This document shows, one piece after another, positions 50,037 through 58,266 of a stretch of 58,266 bases of DNA. The DNA lies in NCBI GenBank assembly GCA_035561135.1, contig DATMYA010000009.1, positions 1 to 58,266 of the forward strand, given 5' to 3'. This DNA comes from Clostridia bacterium. Lineage in GTDB: Bacteria > Acidobacteriota > Terriglobia > Terriglobales > Acidobacteriaceae. The notes under the pieces were generated by a model, which made no database searches, was not told where the DNA came from, and saw only the letters and a program-made list of their open reading frames with translations. Position 1 is the stretch's first letter; the number at the start of each line of letters is the position of its first letter. The position numbers and the translations under genes were made by a program.

Positions 50037-52349
50037 TCAGTAGCGGAACTGGTAAGAGAGTTTTATGAAGAACTGCCGGCTGTCGTTGATAAGTTGGTTG
50101 CGGGGGCGAAGTAGATCGCCATTGGCGTCCATCCGCAGCGATGGGTCCAGGTTCGCAAGATTGCTGTTGTAACCAACGTAGAGCGCAGTGCCGGGATGCA
50201 ACAGGTACGTGAGGAGGAAGTCGGCATTGAACTGCTTGGTCGTCTTCAGAAAACTCAGATCCGTGTTCGCCAGCCCCGCCTGGTACTGTCCGATGAAGCG
50301 GAGGGAAAGCTCGCGGTTGAACTGGTAGTTCCAGCTGGAGCGCACGATGTGCATGTCGAGCTGACTCTGATCCGCCCGCTCGTCAAAGAACTGTTCCCAG
50401 TTGTACCGGTTGCTGATGCGCAATTGCGAGGTTGGCCTCAGCGTGAACCCGGCCTGGAGCGTTCGGTCGAGCACAGTCCTGGGAGGCTGGCCAACCGGGG
50501 GAGCATCGTCCAGCCCTATGCCGATGTAGCTGGGGTTGTGAGATTCTTCCAGACTGATGTTGAAGCCAGCCTTTGAGAAATAATTGCTTTCGAAGTAAAG
50601 GTACTTGTTATCGGTAGAGTATTCCGTATTCTGCGTGATGGAAGCGTAATCGCTTGGCCGCAGGCCTTCCGAGCCAGCCCCGAAGCCCGCCTCAAGATGG
50701 TTCTGGCCCTTGAAGTTTAAGTTGTACGAGGCACTCTGGTAACTGTTCAGCCGGACTCCATCATGATCGTAGCCACGCGAGATGCCAAAATAAGGCCCAT
50801 GCGAGATAAGGCGCTTCCCTTCAGGACGGAAGCTGTAATTGAAATTGTGATTAAAAGACCGGTAATCCGGACGGCGAAAGAATCCGGTCTGCGCCAAGAA
50901 GCCTGAGCCGGTATCGTTGAAGTTAGCGTTGTAATTGAACTTGCGTCCGGAGCGCTTAATGCTGGCCGTGTATGCAGGGCCGGCCTGGGTGGTTCCATCG
51001 GTGAACTGGGTGGAACTGGTGACTGCCTGGAACGTGCCTACCCAGTTCTCGTTCAGCTTGAAACGCCCATCCACTCCGCCTACGCGATTGAATTCGCCTA
51101 GATACTCGCGGTCGGTGTAGATAAGGCCAATCGTCGACTGCGTGCCAATATCGCGCTGAACTCGCGCCACGCCGAAGTAGGCCCGCGAATCCACGAGAGG
51201 GTCGCCGTCTATGAGCGACTTGCCTGGAGAGCGATCATCGGCCGCAAGTATGCCCAGCGAATATGGCCCTTTCTTTCCGGTGAGGCGAACTCCAAAATCA
51301 GGCTCCGCAATCCTGCGCGTGAACACTAGTGTTATCGGAGTGTTGAAGTAGCTTGAGTTCTCGATAAAAAACGGACGCCTCTCCGGGAAGAAGGTTTCGA
51401 AGCGCCGGTTGGCCGTGACCTGTGCCTCATCGGACTCGACCTGGCTGAAATCCGGTTTCACGGTCGCGTCGAGGACGAAGCTGTCCTTGATGACGATTTT
51501 TGAATCCAGCCCGAATTCTGATTTCAGCGTCCTGCTTTCAAACCGTGGAGCGGTCTCATCCCGCAGGTCAGGCGCCCTGAAGGACCGGAACGAGGCATGA
51601 GGCGTGAATTGCATATTACGCCCGGGAGAGATGCTTTCAAGACCTTCGAGGCGGCCGGCCTGATTCATCCGGCCTTCGATTTTCGCCGTGTAGTGTGGCC
51701 AGTACGTTTCTTCGTTGTCTCGTCGAATATCGCGGTTGAGAAGCAGGCCCCAATTCTGCTGCGGGCCTGACGGGAAACGAAGGCTCCTGAACGGGATAGC
51801 CATCCAGACCACGTAGCCCTGATCCGTCAGCTTACCTTTCGAGTACCAGACGGTATCGAACGAGAAGTCCCAGCCCTGCGACTCGCTCCACATGGCGTCC
51901 GATTGCACGCCGAGAGGGTTCGACATGAAGCCATAGGCGCGCCGCTGGTCGGAAAACGTGTCCAGCATGATTTCGGCGTTTTCGTCGCCACCCGCGTCCT
52001 CGCGCTTGGACAAACGCGCTCGTATCTTTTTCGGCTCCGAATCGAAACAGACGAAAACAGCGTAGAGATTCTGGGCGTCGTAGCCGAGATACACCTCTGT
52101 GTTCTGCGTACCGGGTGCGCCGTCGGTGGGATTGCGCTGGAGGAAGCCCGTGACCTTCGCCATCTTGCCATCGGCGAAGTCGCGACTGGGATGCATGGAA
52201 ACGAAGTCTTCAATCGCCGGAGGCTTCGAAAGGCGAGGAACTCTCACTGCCCCGTTCAGCGTGATGGACTCAATGGCCTGCTGCGCGCCAGCGAACGCTG
52301 AAAAAATCGCGCAGAAAAACACAAGCATCCCAAGCCGGTAACTACGCAA
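50037..52349 (-). CDS. Secreted DUF5916 protein with carbohydrate-binding-like N-terminus
   Basis: 770 residues. Signal peptide about residues 8-22 (MLVFFCAIFSAFAGAQ), then a CBM9-like domain (about 35-230; VYLGYDAQNLYAVFVCFD, WWMAIPF-like strand, WGLLLNRDIRR) and a DUF5916 region of about 500 residues with many amphipathic strands, ending in SYQFRY, which looks like an outer-membrane beta barrel. Function is unknown for the family. The start is TTG (52347-52349) with AGAGGGCAG upstream; ATG 52328 is an alternative. The 203-bp gap before ruvB shows nothing clear. Confidence 0.88.
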   Translation of the reverse strand: MRSYRLGMLVFFCAIFSAFAGAQQAIESITLNGAVRVPRLSKPPAIEDFVSMHPSRDFADGKMAKVTGFLQRNPTDGAPGTQNTEVYLGYDAQNLYAVFVCFDSEPKKIRARLSKREDAGGDENAEIMLDTFSDQRRAYGFMSNPLGVQSDAMWSESQGWDFSFDTVWYSKGKLTDQGYVVWMAIPFRSLRFPSGPQQNWGLLLNRDIRRDNEETYWPHYTAKIEGRMNQAGRLEGLESISPGRNMQFTPHASFRSFRAPDLRDETAPRFESRTLKSEFGLDSKIVIKDSFVLDATVKPDFSQVESDEAQVTANRRFETFFPERRPFFIENSSYFNTPITLVFTRRIAEPDFGVRLTGKKGPYSLGILAADDRSPGKSLIDGDPLVDSRAYFGVARVQRDIGTQSTIGLIYTDREYLGEFNRVGGVDGRFKLNENWVGTFQAVTSSTQFTDGTTQAGPAYTASIKRSGRKFNYNANFNDTGSGFLAQTGFFRRPDYRSFNHNFNYSFRPEGKRLISHGPYFGISRGYDHDGVRLNSYQSASYNLNFKGQNHLEAGFGAGSEGLRPSDYASITQNTEYSTDNKYLYFESNYFSKAGFNISLEESHNPSYIGIGLDDAPPVGQPPRTVLDRTLQAGFTLRPTSQLRISNRYNWEQFFDERADQSQLDMHIVRSSWNYQFNRELSLRFIGQYQAGLANTDLSFLKTTKQFNADFLLTYLLHPGTALYVGYNSNLANLDPSLRMDANGDLLRPRNQLINDSRQFFIKLSYQFRY

Positions 52350-52552
52350 AGCTGCCCTCTTTGTAACGGGCCCCGGAATCTTATGCTGCCCGCATCAGTT
52401 TTAGACGGACTCGACCAGAGTTCGTTAGGCAACTTTCGCACAAAAATGCGCTGTTTATGAGAAGTTTTGCAAAAGTTTTTGCGATTTAGGGACTAGCGGG
52501 AGAGGAGCGCGCACGTGAATCTATTTTGGATCACAAAACCGGAGTTTGCGTT

Positions 52553-53596
52553 CTAGAAAAGTGCGCTCTGCTTGCGTGGTGGAGTGATGCCGAAATGTTC
52601 GTAGGCACGCATGGTGGCTACGCGTCCACGCGGCGTGCGATCCAGAAAACCAATCTGAATAAGGAACGGTTCATAGATCTCTTCGATGGCGTCGGCCTCT
52701 TCGGCCAGCGCGGCAGCGAGCGTGTTCACGCCTACCGGCCCCCCCTGATACTTCTCAATGATCGTCAGCAGCAAGCGCCGATCGATTTCGTCAAAGCCGT
52801 GCTGGTCCACTTCCAGCATTTCCAGCGCAGCCTCGGCCGTTGGCTTATCGATATTTCCGGCCCCGCGCACTTGCGCGTAGTCTCGCACTCGCCGCAAAAG
52901 ACGATTGGCAATGCGCGGTGTTCCTCGACATCTCATTGCGATTTCCATCGCGCCGGCCTCATCGACGGGAACGCTCAACAGTTCGGCGGAGCGCTTAACG
53001 ATGTAGCTAAGTTCATCGTGCGTGTAGAACTCCAGCCGCAGCACAATGCCGAAGCGCGAACGTAACGGCGCGGAGAGCAACCCCGCTCGCGTGGTGGCTC
53101 CGATGAAGGTGAAGGGATTCACTTCGAAAACGTGCGTTCGCGCCGAAGGCCCCTGCCCGATGATGATGTCGAGGCGGTAGTCTTCAAGCGCGGAATACAT
53201 CAACTCCTCAAGCGCAGGCTGCATGCGATGGACTTCATCGATAAACAGCACCTGGCTCTTCTGCAAGTTCGAGAGAATCGCAGTTACATCGCCCTTGATC
53301 TGCAACGTGGGGCCGGAAGTCTGCTGGAACGGCACGCCCATTTCATTAGCGATAATGTTTGCCAGCGTCGTCTTGCCCAGTCCCGGCGGTCCGTAGAGCA
53401 GCACGTGGTCGAGCGCTTCACCACGCGAGCGCGCCGCCTGGATAGCGACCTCAAGGTTCTGCTTGACCTTCGTCTGCCCGATGAACTCGCGCAAACGCTG
53501 CGGACGCAGCTTCAGTTCGAAGGATTCATCGTCCTCGACGGGCGCGGCCGAGACGATTCGATCGCGAAGCTCCGGATTGTCCTTGGGTGTGGCCAC
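52553..53596 (-). CDS. ruvB: Holliday junction branch-migration helicase RuvB
   Basis: 347 residues, normal length. A hexameric AAA+ motor that drives branch migration with RuvA. Walker A is GPPGLGKTT, Walker B LFIDEVHR, sensor [14 protein letters not shown], and the winged helix ends [15 protein letters not shown]. The start is GTG (53594-53596) with no strong ribosome site visible. ruvA and ruvC are not adjacent. Confidence 0.97.
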   Translation of the reverse strand: MATPKDNPELRDRIVSAAPVEDDESFELKLRPQRLREFIGQTKVKQNLEVAIQAARSRGEALDHVLLYGPPGLGKTTLANIIANEMGVPFQQTSGPTLQIKGDVTAILSNLQKSQVLFIDEVHRMQPALEELMYSALEDYRLDIIIGQGPSARTHVFEVNPFTFIGATTRAGLLSAPLRSRFGIVLRLEFYTHDELSYIVKRSAELLSVPVDEAGAMEIAMRCRGTPRIANRLLRRVRDYAQVRGAGNIDKPTAEAALEMLEVDQHGFDEIDRRLLLTIIEKYQGGPVGVNTLAAALAEEADAIEEIYEPFLIQIGFLDRTPRGRVATMRAYEHFGITPPRKQSALF

Positions 53597-53754
53597 TGTT
53601 GCCGATGGTAATCAGAAAAGGGGCGGTAGGCAATCTGTGGAAATCAGCGGACGTGGTGCAGTTTGGTTTTCCACGGGTGACCAATCGGCGAGTAGTCGGT
53701 TAGTTACGGTCGAACGAGCTTGTTACTTTGTCCTAGAAAGGTACAATCCCGGAT

Positions 53755-54633
53755 ATGACGACGACTCCTGTCGAGCCACCAAACAATATCCAACGACAAC
53801 GATTCGCTACACGGCTCTGGGAATCGAAATATTGCAAATGGACAACCGAACCCGTCCTGCAATGGCTAGTGCACTCGATATTTGGCACAGTTTCTTCGGC
53901 GGTGGCGGCAAAAATGCATAAGCCTCTACCTTTTGTCCTCGGATCTTTTGTCGTTGTCTTTGTCGTTCTCGCTGCGGCGTCGATTGTATTGCACCGAGTG
54001 GTTATGGATGCGAGGAAGCCGCCTTCTAAGCATGGGCGATGGGCGCTAGTAATTCCAGTGTTTTGTCTGTTGGTGGTTTGGTGGTTTTACCGCGTCCCCA
54101 CAAATCCGCCATTTCGGGCGTATTTATCAGGAAATCCCCAGGTCGCTAAACAACTCGGCTCCCCTGTGGCGGCACCCGTCCGTCACGCATCGGCGGTAAT
54201 AGCAGTTCACGAACACGCGGTAGCGCTCTGGATGATGGGCGTGAATGTTCTTTATCTTCTGCCAACTGATGGGGCTGGAGAGAATTTCAAGGAGATTGCA
54301 GATCCGGTGTGGACGGATGATAAGCGCCATTATGAGGATTCGTGGCTCAGGACGAAATTCCCGGAATGTTCTGACAAACTGCCCCCTTGGGGCGGTATTG
54401 CAAGCCACTGGTTGAGCAGATCCCAAGATCTCGAATGGATTGGATGCCGAAAATGGCAATGCACCTATAAGGATTCATCAATCATCAGCCAGCGTTTTGA
54501 GCATGGCATGATGGTGGGTACTGTCCATATTTCGCCCAAGCATTCCAAAGTTGGAAATGTCTATGTCCTGTTCGACGATCATTCGTGGAAGACACAAGGG
54601 CAGGAGATTAGCCTTCCAGAATGTAAACAATAG
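53755..54633 (+). CDS. Unknown membrane protein
   Basis: 292 residues, not recognised. There are two transmembrane helices (about residues 60-83, VLGSFVVVFVVLAAASIVL; and 95-113, ALVIPVFCLLVVWWFY), a cytoplasmic N-terminus with WESKYCKW, and a soluble domain of about 180 residues that should face the periplasm, with three Cys, several Trp and an HEHAVALWMMG segment. I see no motif that assigns a function. The ATG at 53755 lacks a strong ribosome site. Counted GC is 52-55% in two lines, lower than neighbours, suggesting acquisition. It is divergent from ruvB. Confidence 0.65.
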   Translation: MTTTPVEPPNNIQRQRFATRLWESKYCKWTTEPVLQWLVHSIFGTVSSAVAAKMHKPLPFVLGSFVVVFVVLAAASIVLHRVVMDARKPPSKHGRWALVIPVFCLLVVWWFYRVPTNPPFRAYLSGNPQVAKQLGSPVAAPVRHASAVIAVHEHAVALWMMGVNVLYLLPTDGAGENFKEIADPVWTDDKRHYEDSWLRTKFPECSDKLPPWGGIASHWLSRSQDLEWIGCRKWQCTYKDSSIISQRFEHGMMVGTVHISPKHSKVGNVYVLFDDHSWKTQGQEISLPECKQ

Positions 54634-54710
54634 GGCAGGCACGCCCTCGGAAGATGCCTAAAAAAATGCTGCGCTGGCGTGCGGCCAAGTGACTACAATG
54701 CTCAGCGCAC

Positions 54711-55532
54711 ATGTCCATAAACTTCGCAGCACCCGGCGCTACACGAAGTATCGCAACACGGTTGCTTGCATTGGCGGCGCTGCTGGTCGCCACGGCTTCG
54801 GCACAGGTTCCGGGGACGGCGCCCAACCCGCCGGTGCAAGGCGTTACGCCTTCGGCAAAGCAAGCGCCCGCACCTCCATCGGTGAAATCAGGGGAGTCGC
54901 AAGCGGAGGAGAATCCGCGCCCATGGCTCAGTTGTCTCGACAAGCCGAAGGGCCCCAAACTCATTCGTTCTCCGCTGCTGATCTCGCCCGGAGGACACCG
55001 CGCATATGTGGAAACAGAGTCGTTGCCGCGTCGCGATGCGCATGGCGATTTCTGCGTAAATACCTCGCGCCTGTACGTCGCATCCGGTAAAGACGAGTTC
55101 GCGCTGGTGCTGATGCAAGAGGCGACCGTGGATGAGCTTGGCAATGCGTTGCGCCTCGTCGACTGGTCCGCCGATGGTCGCCTTTTGCTGCTCGATCTAC
55201 ACCTCTGGACATACCTTTCCGATTGGGCGGACACAACCATCGTGGCCTTCGACCGCGAGATGGGTGCATTCTTTCGCCCCGACCTGCACCAGATTTTCAG
55301 CCAACACTTTGGACGGGACTGCTCATTCTTCGTGTCCGGAGAGGGAGTGACTGCAAGCGGGCAGATTGTGTTGAAAATTACTCCCGGCGACGAAGAAATG
55401 AGCGCCGAGCCGTCATGCGTGGACAGCGCTACTCTCATGCTCTTCGATCTCGACAGCAATGAGATCCACCAACCTCCCGCCGATTACCGCGCGCATCCGA
55501 ACGGACGCTTCCAGCCGAATACGGTGAAGTAG
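54711..55532 (+). CDS. Unknown secreted protein
   Basis: 273 residues. Signal peptide about residues 10-31 (ATRLLALAALLVATASAQ), then a Pro/Ala-rich linker (about 33-65), and a soluble domain of about 200 residues with LISPGGHRAYVETES, LRLVDWSADGRLLLLDL and TTIVAFDREMG, which looks like beta-propeller-type blades. Function unknown. A possible -10 box TACAAT (54693-54698) lies just upstream of ATG 54711. A terminator follows, shared with the convergent EF-G-like gene. Confidence 0.75.
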   Translation: MSINFAAPGATRSIATRLLALAALLVATASAQVPGTAPNPPVQGVTPSAKQAPAPPSVKSGESQAEENPRPWLSCLDKPKGPKLIRSPLLISPGGHRAYVETESLPRRDAHGDFCVNTSRLYVASGKDEFALVLMQEATVDELGNALRLVDWSADGRLLLLDLHLWTYLSDWADTTIVAFDREMGAFFRPDLHQIFSQHFGRDCSFFVSGEGVTASGQIVLKITPGDEEMSAEPSCVDSATLMLFDLDSNEIHQPPADYRAHPNGRFQPNTVK

Positions 55533-55556
55533 GACGCGAACGCCAGGGTGCAATGA

Positions 55557-55584
55557 AAACGGCGGCCCCGAAGGACCGCCGTTT
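55557..55584. terminator. Bidirectional terminator
   Basis: Nine-bp stem AAACGGCGG / CCGCCGTTT with a 10-base loop that can pair further (CC-GG). It lies between convergent genes with T3 inside each stem end. Confidence 0.75.
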
Positions 55585-55607
55585 CCCTGCTGAACAGGTG
55601 TGTGGAA

Positions 55608-57713
55608 CTACTCTTCTTCTTCCACGACCTCGCCGCGCTCCGCCTTTGCAGCCGCGATGATCTTCTCTTGCGCCAGGGCGGGAACGATGTCGTAGTGATC
55701 CATCTCCATGTTGAAGGTGCCGCGACCCTGCGTCATCGACGTCAGGTCGGTACCGTACGTGAGCATCTCCGACATGGGTACGTGGGCTTTCACAACCGTA
55801 TTGCCGCCCTTGTTGTCCATGCCCTGAATACGTCCGCGACGGCTGTTGAGGTCGCCCATGATTGCGCCGGCGAACTCGTCGGGAACGGTGATTTCGACGT
55901 TCATGATCGGTTCCAGCAGCGTCGGCTTGGCCTGCTCCATGGCCTTTTTGAAGGCGATGCGGCCAGCCGTCTTGAACGACATTTCGTTCGAGTCAACGTC
56001 GTGGTAGCTGCCGTCATAGAGAATGACGCGGAAATCGACGACCGGGAAGCCAGCGAGGTAGCCGCGTGCTGCCGCCTCGACGATGCCCTTTTCAACGGCG
56101 GGAATGAAGTTCTTGGGGATAGCTCCGCCGAAAATGTCATTCACGAATTCGAACTTGCCGCCGCGCGGCAACGGTTCCATCTTGATCTTGCAATCGCCAA
56201 ACTGGCCGTGGCCGCCCGACTGCTTCTTGTGGCGTCCCTGCACGTCGGCGGTGCCACGAATGGTTTCGCGGTACGGAACCTTCGGAGCCTTCAGGATTAC
56301 TTCGGTGTGGTATCGCCGCTTCAACTTGCTGACCACAACTTCGATATGCTGCTGGCCGGTTCCCGCGATGAGGAATTCCTTCGTCTGCTGATCGCGGAAG
56401 AAGCGCAGCATGGGATCTTCTTCCATGAGCTTGTTGATGCCAACGCCGAGCTTGTCTTCGTCGTTGCGGCTCTTGGGCTCGATGGCAAAGGTAATCGCCG
56501 GTTCCGGGAACTTGATCTGCGGGAATTCGATTGGGGAGCCTTTGTCGCCGAGCGAGTCGCCTGTGATGGTTTCTTTCAGCTTGGCAACTGCGCCGATATC
56601 TCCGGCGTGCAACTCATTCACCGGAACAGGCTGCTTGCCCTGCATGGTTCCAAGGTGCGCAAACTTCTCAGTGATGTTGCGCGTAAAGTTCTGTACCGTG
56701 GCGTCGTTCTTCAGCACGCCGCTATAAATCTTGAAGAACGTTATGCGCCCTGAGAACGGATCGCTCACGGTCTTGAAGACGTACATTGAGAGCGGCTCGC
56801 TGTCGCTGATCTTGCGCGTCGGCGGCTCTCCGTTGCCTTCCTTCGCTGCGGCTGCGACGGTTCCCCGTTCAACCGCGGTCGGCATGTAATCCACTACAAA
56901 ATCCAGCACTTCATCGGTACCCATGTTGCCAAGGCCGGAGGCGAAGAGCACCGGGAAAATTTTGTCTTCGCGGATGGCGTTGTGCATTCCTTCGATGATG
57001 TGCTCTTCCGCGATGGTGCCGTTCTCGAAGAACTCTTCCATCAATTTATCGTCGCCTTCTGCGACGATCTCGACGAGGCGCTCGTGAGCCGCTTTGGCTT
57101 CCTCGGCCATGTTGGCGGGAATCTCACCAATCTTGGCCTTGCCGTTGCCGCCCATGTCGTAGGTGTAGGCCTTCATCTTCACCAGGTCGATGACGCCCGT
57201 AAAGCTTTTCTCACTGCCGATCGGGAGTTGCACCGGAACGACCGTGCGTCCGAATGTGCTCTGGAGCGATTCCATGACGCGAGCGAAGTCGGCGCGCTCG
57301 CGATCCATACGGGTGCAGACGATGACGCGGGGCATTTTAAAGTCGTCAGCGAACTGCCAGATCTTCTCGGTTACGACCTGAACGCCGCTTACGGCGTCGA
57401 CGACGACCATGGCCGCATCCACGGCCGGCATCACCATCTCCGCTTCGTGAATGAACAGGTTAAAACCCGGCGTATCGAGAAGATTGATCTTCGTCTTGCC
57501 CCACTCGACGAATGCCAATGTGCTGGAGATCGTCATCTGTCGCGCGATCTCTTCTTCGTCGTAGTCGGTAACAGTCGTGCCGTCGTCCACGCGACCGAGC
57601 CGCTGGGTTGAGCCGGCCGTGTACTGCATGGCAGAAATGAGGGAGGTTTTACCGGAGTGGGAGTGGCCGACTACTGCCACGTTGCGGATATTCGCGCCTT
57701 CGTAAATCTTCAC
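55608..57713 (-). CDS. EF-G-like translational GTPase (EF-G2 type)
   Basis: 701 residues from GTG 57711-57713, chosen because AAAGGAG lies 7 bp upstream and the family N-terminus VKIYEGANIRN follows. A five-domain EF-G-like protein. The P-loop is GHSHSGKTS instead of the AHIDAGKTT of canonical EF-G, and switch II is DTPGFNLFIHE rather than DTPGHVDF, so this is the paralogous EF-G2/FusA2 group, not the main translocase. VCTRMDRERAD is the NKxD-like motif (weakened). Domain IV retains GGHGQFGDC. The acidic tail GEVVEEEE ends it. True fusA must lie elsewhere. Role unclear; some homologues are stress-linked. Confidence 0.9.
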   Translation of the reverse strand: MKIYEGANIRNVAVVGHSHSGKTSLISAMQYTAGSTQRLGRVDDGTTVTDYDEEEIARQMTISSTLAFVEWGKTKINLLDTPGFNLFIHEAEMVMPAVDAAMVVVDAVSGVQVVTEKIWQFADDFKMPRVIVCTRMDRERADFARVMESLQSTFGRTVVPVQLPIGSEKSFTGVIDLVKMKAYTYDMGGNGKAKIGEIPANMAEEAKAAHERLVEIVAEGDDKLMEEFFENGTIAEEHIIEGMHNAIREDKIFPVLFASGLGNMGTDEVLDFVVDYMPTAVERGTVAAAAKEGNGEPPTRKISDSEPLSMYVFKTVSDPFSGRITFFKIYSGVLKNDATVQNFTRNITEKFAHLGTMQGKQPVPVNELHAGDIGAVAKLKETITGDSLGDKGSPIEFPQIKFPEPAITFAIEPKSRNDEDKLGVGINKLMEEDPMLRFFRDQQTKEFLIAGTGQQHIEVVVSKLKRRYHTEVILKAPKVPYRETIRGTADVQGRHKKQSGGHGQFGDCKIKMEPLPRGGKFEFVNDIFGGAIPKNFIPAVEKGIVEAAARGYLAGFPVVDFRVILYDGSYHDVDSNEMSFKTAGRIAFKKAMEQAKPTLLEPIMNVEITVPDEFAGAIMGDLNSRRGRIQGMDNKGGNTVVKAHVPMSEMLTYGTDLTSMTQGRGTFNMEMDHYDIVPALAQEKIIAAAKAERGEVVEEEE

Positions 57714-58127
57714 GAATGACTCCTTTATGTGGTGCCAATCCGCTGCCATCGCGCGTCGAAGACGCGTGTGGCGCTCCACTCACATGGCGCACAGCACTGC
57801 GCGATATGGGCTCAAACTGCCACCCACCTCGCGCTAAACTTGCGCGATTAGGAACCCCGGTGATCCACGGCGTCCAAAGTTGCTGGCGTCGCGGGAGCCC
57901 GGAATGGCTGTCCCACTGGACGGTCACTCGAGGCCCTGCCGAGGGCGGAAGGGCAGGAAACACCATGCATGTCACATGGCTTACGAACTTGAGTAACGGC
58001 AAATCGTAGCACAATGAATTTAGACCCTCAATTGCTGCGATTGGCAGGAATTCTCTTTTTCGGATTGGGGCCGTGCAGGTAAGTGCGTCCAGGCTGCCGG
58101 ATGGAGCGCTTTGCGCGTTTCCAGAAC
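57714..58127. other. Intergenic region without a supported gene
   Basis: About 410 bp. It should contain the promoter of the EF-G-like gene. The only open frames are short or lack protein character. No clear hairpin or repeat was seen. Confidence 0.5.
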
Positions 58128-58266
58128 TTACTCCAAAGGCGGAATTGCTCCCGGCGTGAAATCGTCGTACACGTACTGCTCACGACATTTTTCTTGTGTC
58201 TGAACTGTTAAAGGACGGGCAACACATAATTTGCTCGCTATCTCAGCAAGTGCCGGGTGGCTGGTG
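58128..58266 (-). CDS. C-terminal end of an unidentified protein (partial)
   Basis: A minus-strand frame enters from the window edge and ends at TAA (58128-58130) after 45 residues, finishing with CREQYVYDDFTPGAIPPLE. The composition (two Cys, Tyr/Asp/Pro-rich end) looks protein-like, and the other frames are closed. It is too short to identify. Confidence 0.4.
   Translation of the reverse strand, partial: TSHPALAEIASKLCVARPLTVQTQEKCREQYVYDDFTPGAIPPLE

Noticed and set aside
55602..56753. Long plus-strand open frame (383 codons) opposite the EF-G-like gene
   Set aside because: It is antisense to a gene with clear conserved motifs, has no ribosome site or recognisable fold, and such frames arise from codon bias on the other strand.

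Overview
The window reads as a chromosomal segment of a Gram-negative soil bacterium, most likely an Acidobacteriota member (Terriglobia/Koribacter-like). This is inferred from family content, not from a database match: a carboxypeptidase-regulatory/TonB receptor, tandem secreted imidazolonepropionase-like amidohydrolases, tandem M13 peptidases, DUF5916, a DUF4097 operon, an MCE protein with repeats and SelA. GC is about 57-60% in hand-counted housekeeping lines. GTG and TTG starts with good Shine-Dalgarno sites are common. Most genes are on the minus strand.

Layout. 1-2.3 kb: DUF2905 (partial), queA, class II aldolase. 2.5-5.1 kb: a TonB-dependent receptor behind a clear cobalamin riboswitch. 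5.1-7.3 kb: DUF374 acyltransferase, an SGNH-like secreted protein and a broken gene. 7.3-10.2 kb: PilZ protein plus NatA/NatB-type ABC exporter. 10.4-12.3 kb: fabF with two nearly identical acpP genes; acpS lies far off at 33 kb. 12.5-16.9 kb: two translationally coupled amidohydrolases, dtd and folP.

16.9-19.4 kb is the most unusual part: four small unrelated plus-strand genes of lower GC, each preceded by a 72-88 bp double-hairpin repeat with an invariant ATGGCCTG centre. The two best copies have an 11-6-11 bp core like a tyrosine-recombinase site, but the elements do not fit canonical integron attC sites. I treat it as a candidate undescribed cassette array.

19.4-33.6 kb: dacB (PBP4), DUF3891, DUF488, a lipoprotein cytochrome c, lipA, a half-size TSUP permease, two M13 peptidases, an MCE protein with five exact 34-residue repeats, a membrane-anchored spermidine-synthase-like protein, acpS and a cold-shock gene. 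33.8-40 kb: second DUF488, selA, recG, a small membrane protein and a GAF-GAF-GGDEF diguanylate cyclase. 40.1-44.1 kb: an ECF sigma / anti-sigma (HEAT) / DUF4097 / PDZ operon that looks like an envelope-stress module. 44.4-50 kb: the classical ispE - tRNA-Gln - prs - rplY - pth - rpsF - rpsR - rplI block. 50-58.3 kb: DUF5916 protein, ruvB, two unknown plus-strand genes, an EF-G-like GTPase and the end of an unidentified gene.

Dispersed palindromic repeats of at least two families, several of them degraded copies, lie in the gaps. No CRISPR array, rRNA, transposase, integrase or complete prophage was seen.
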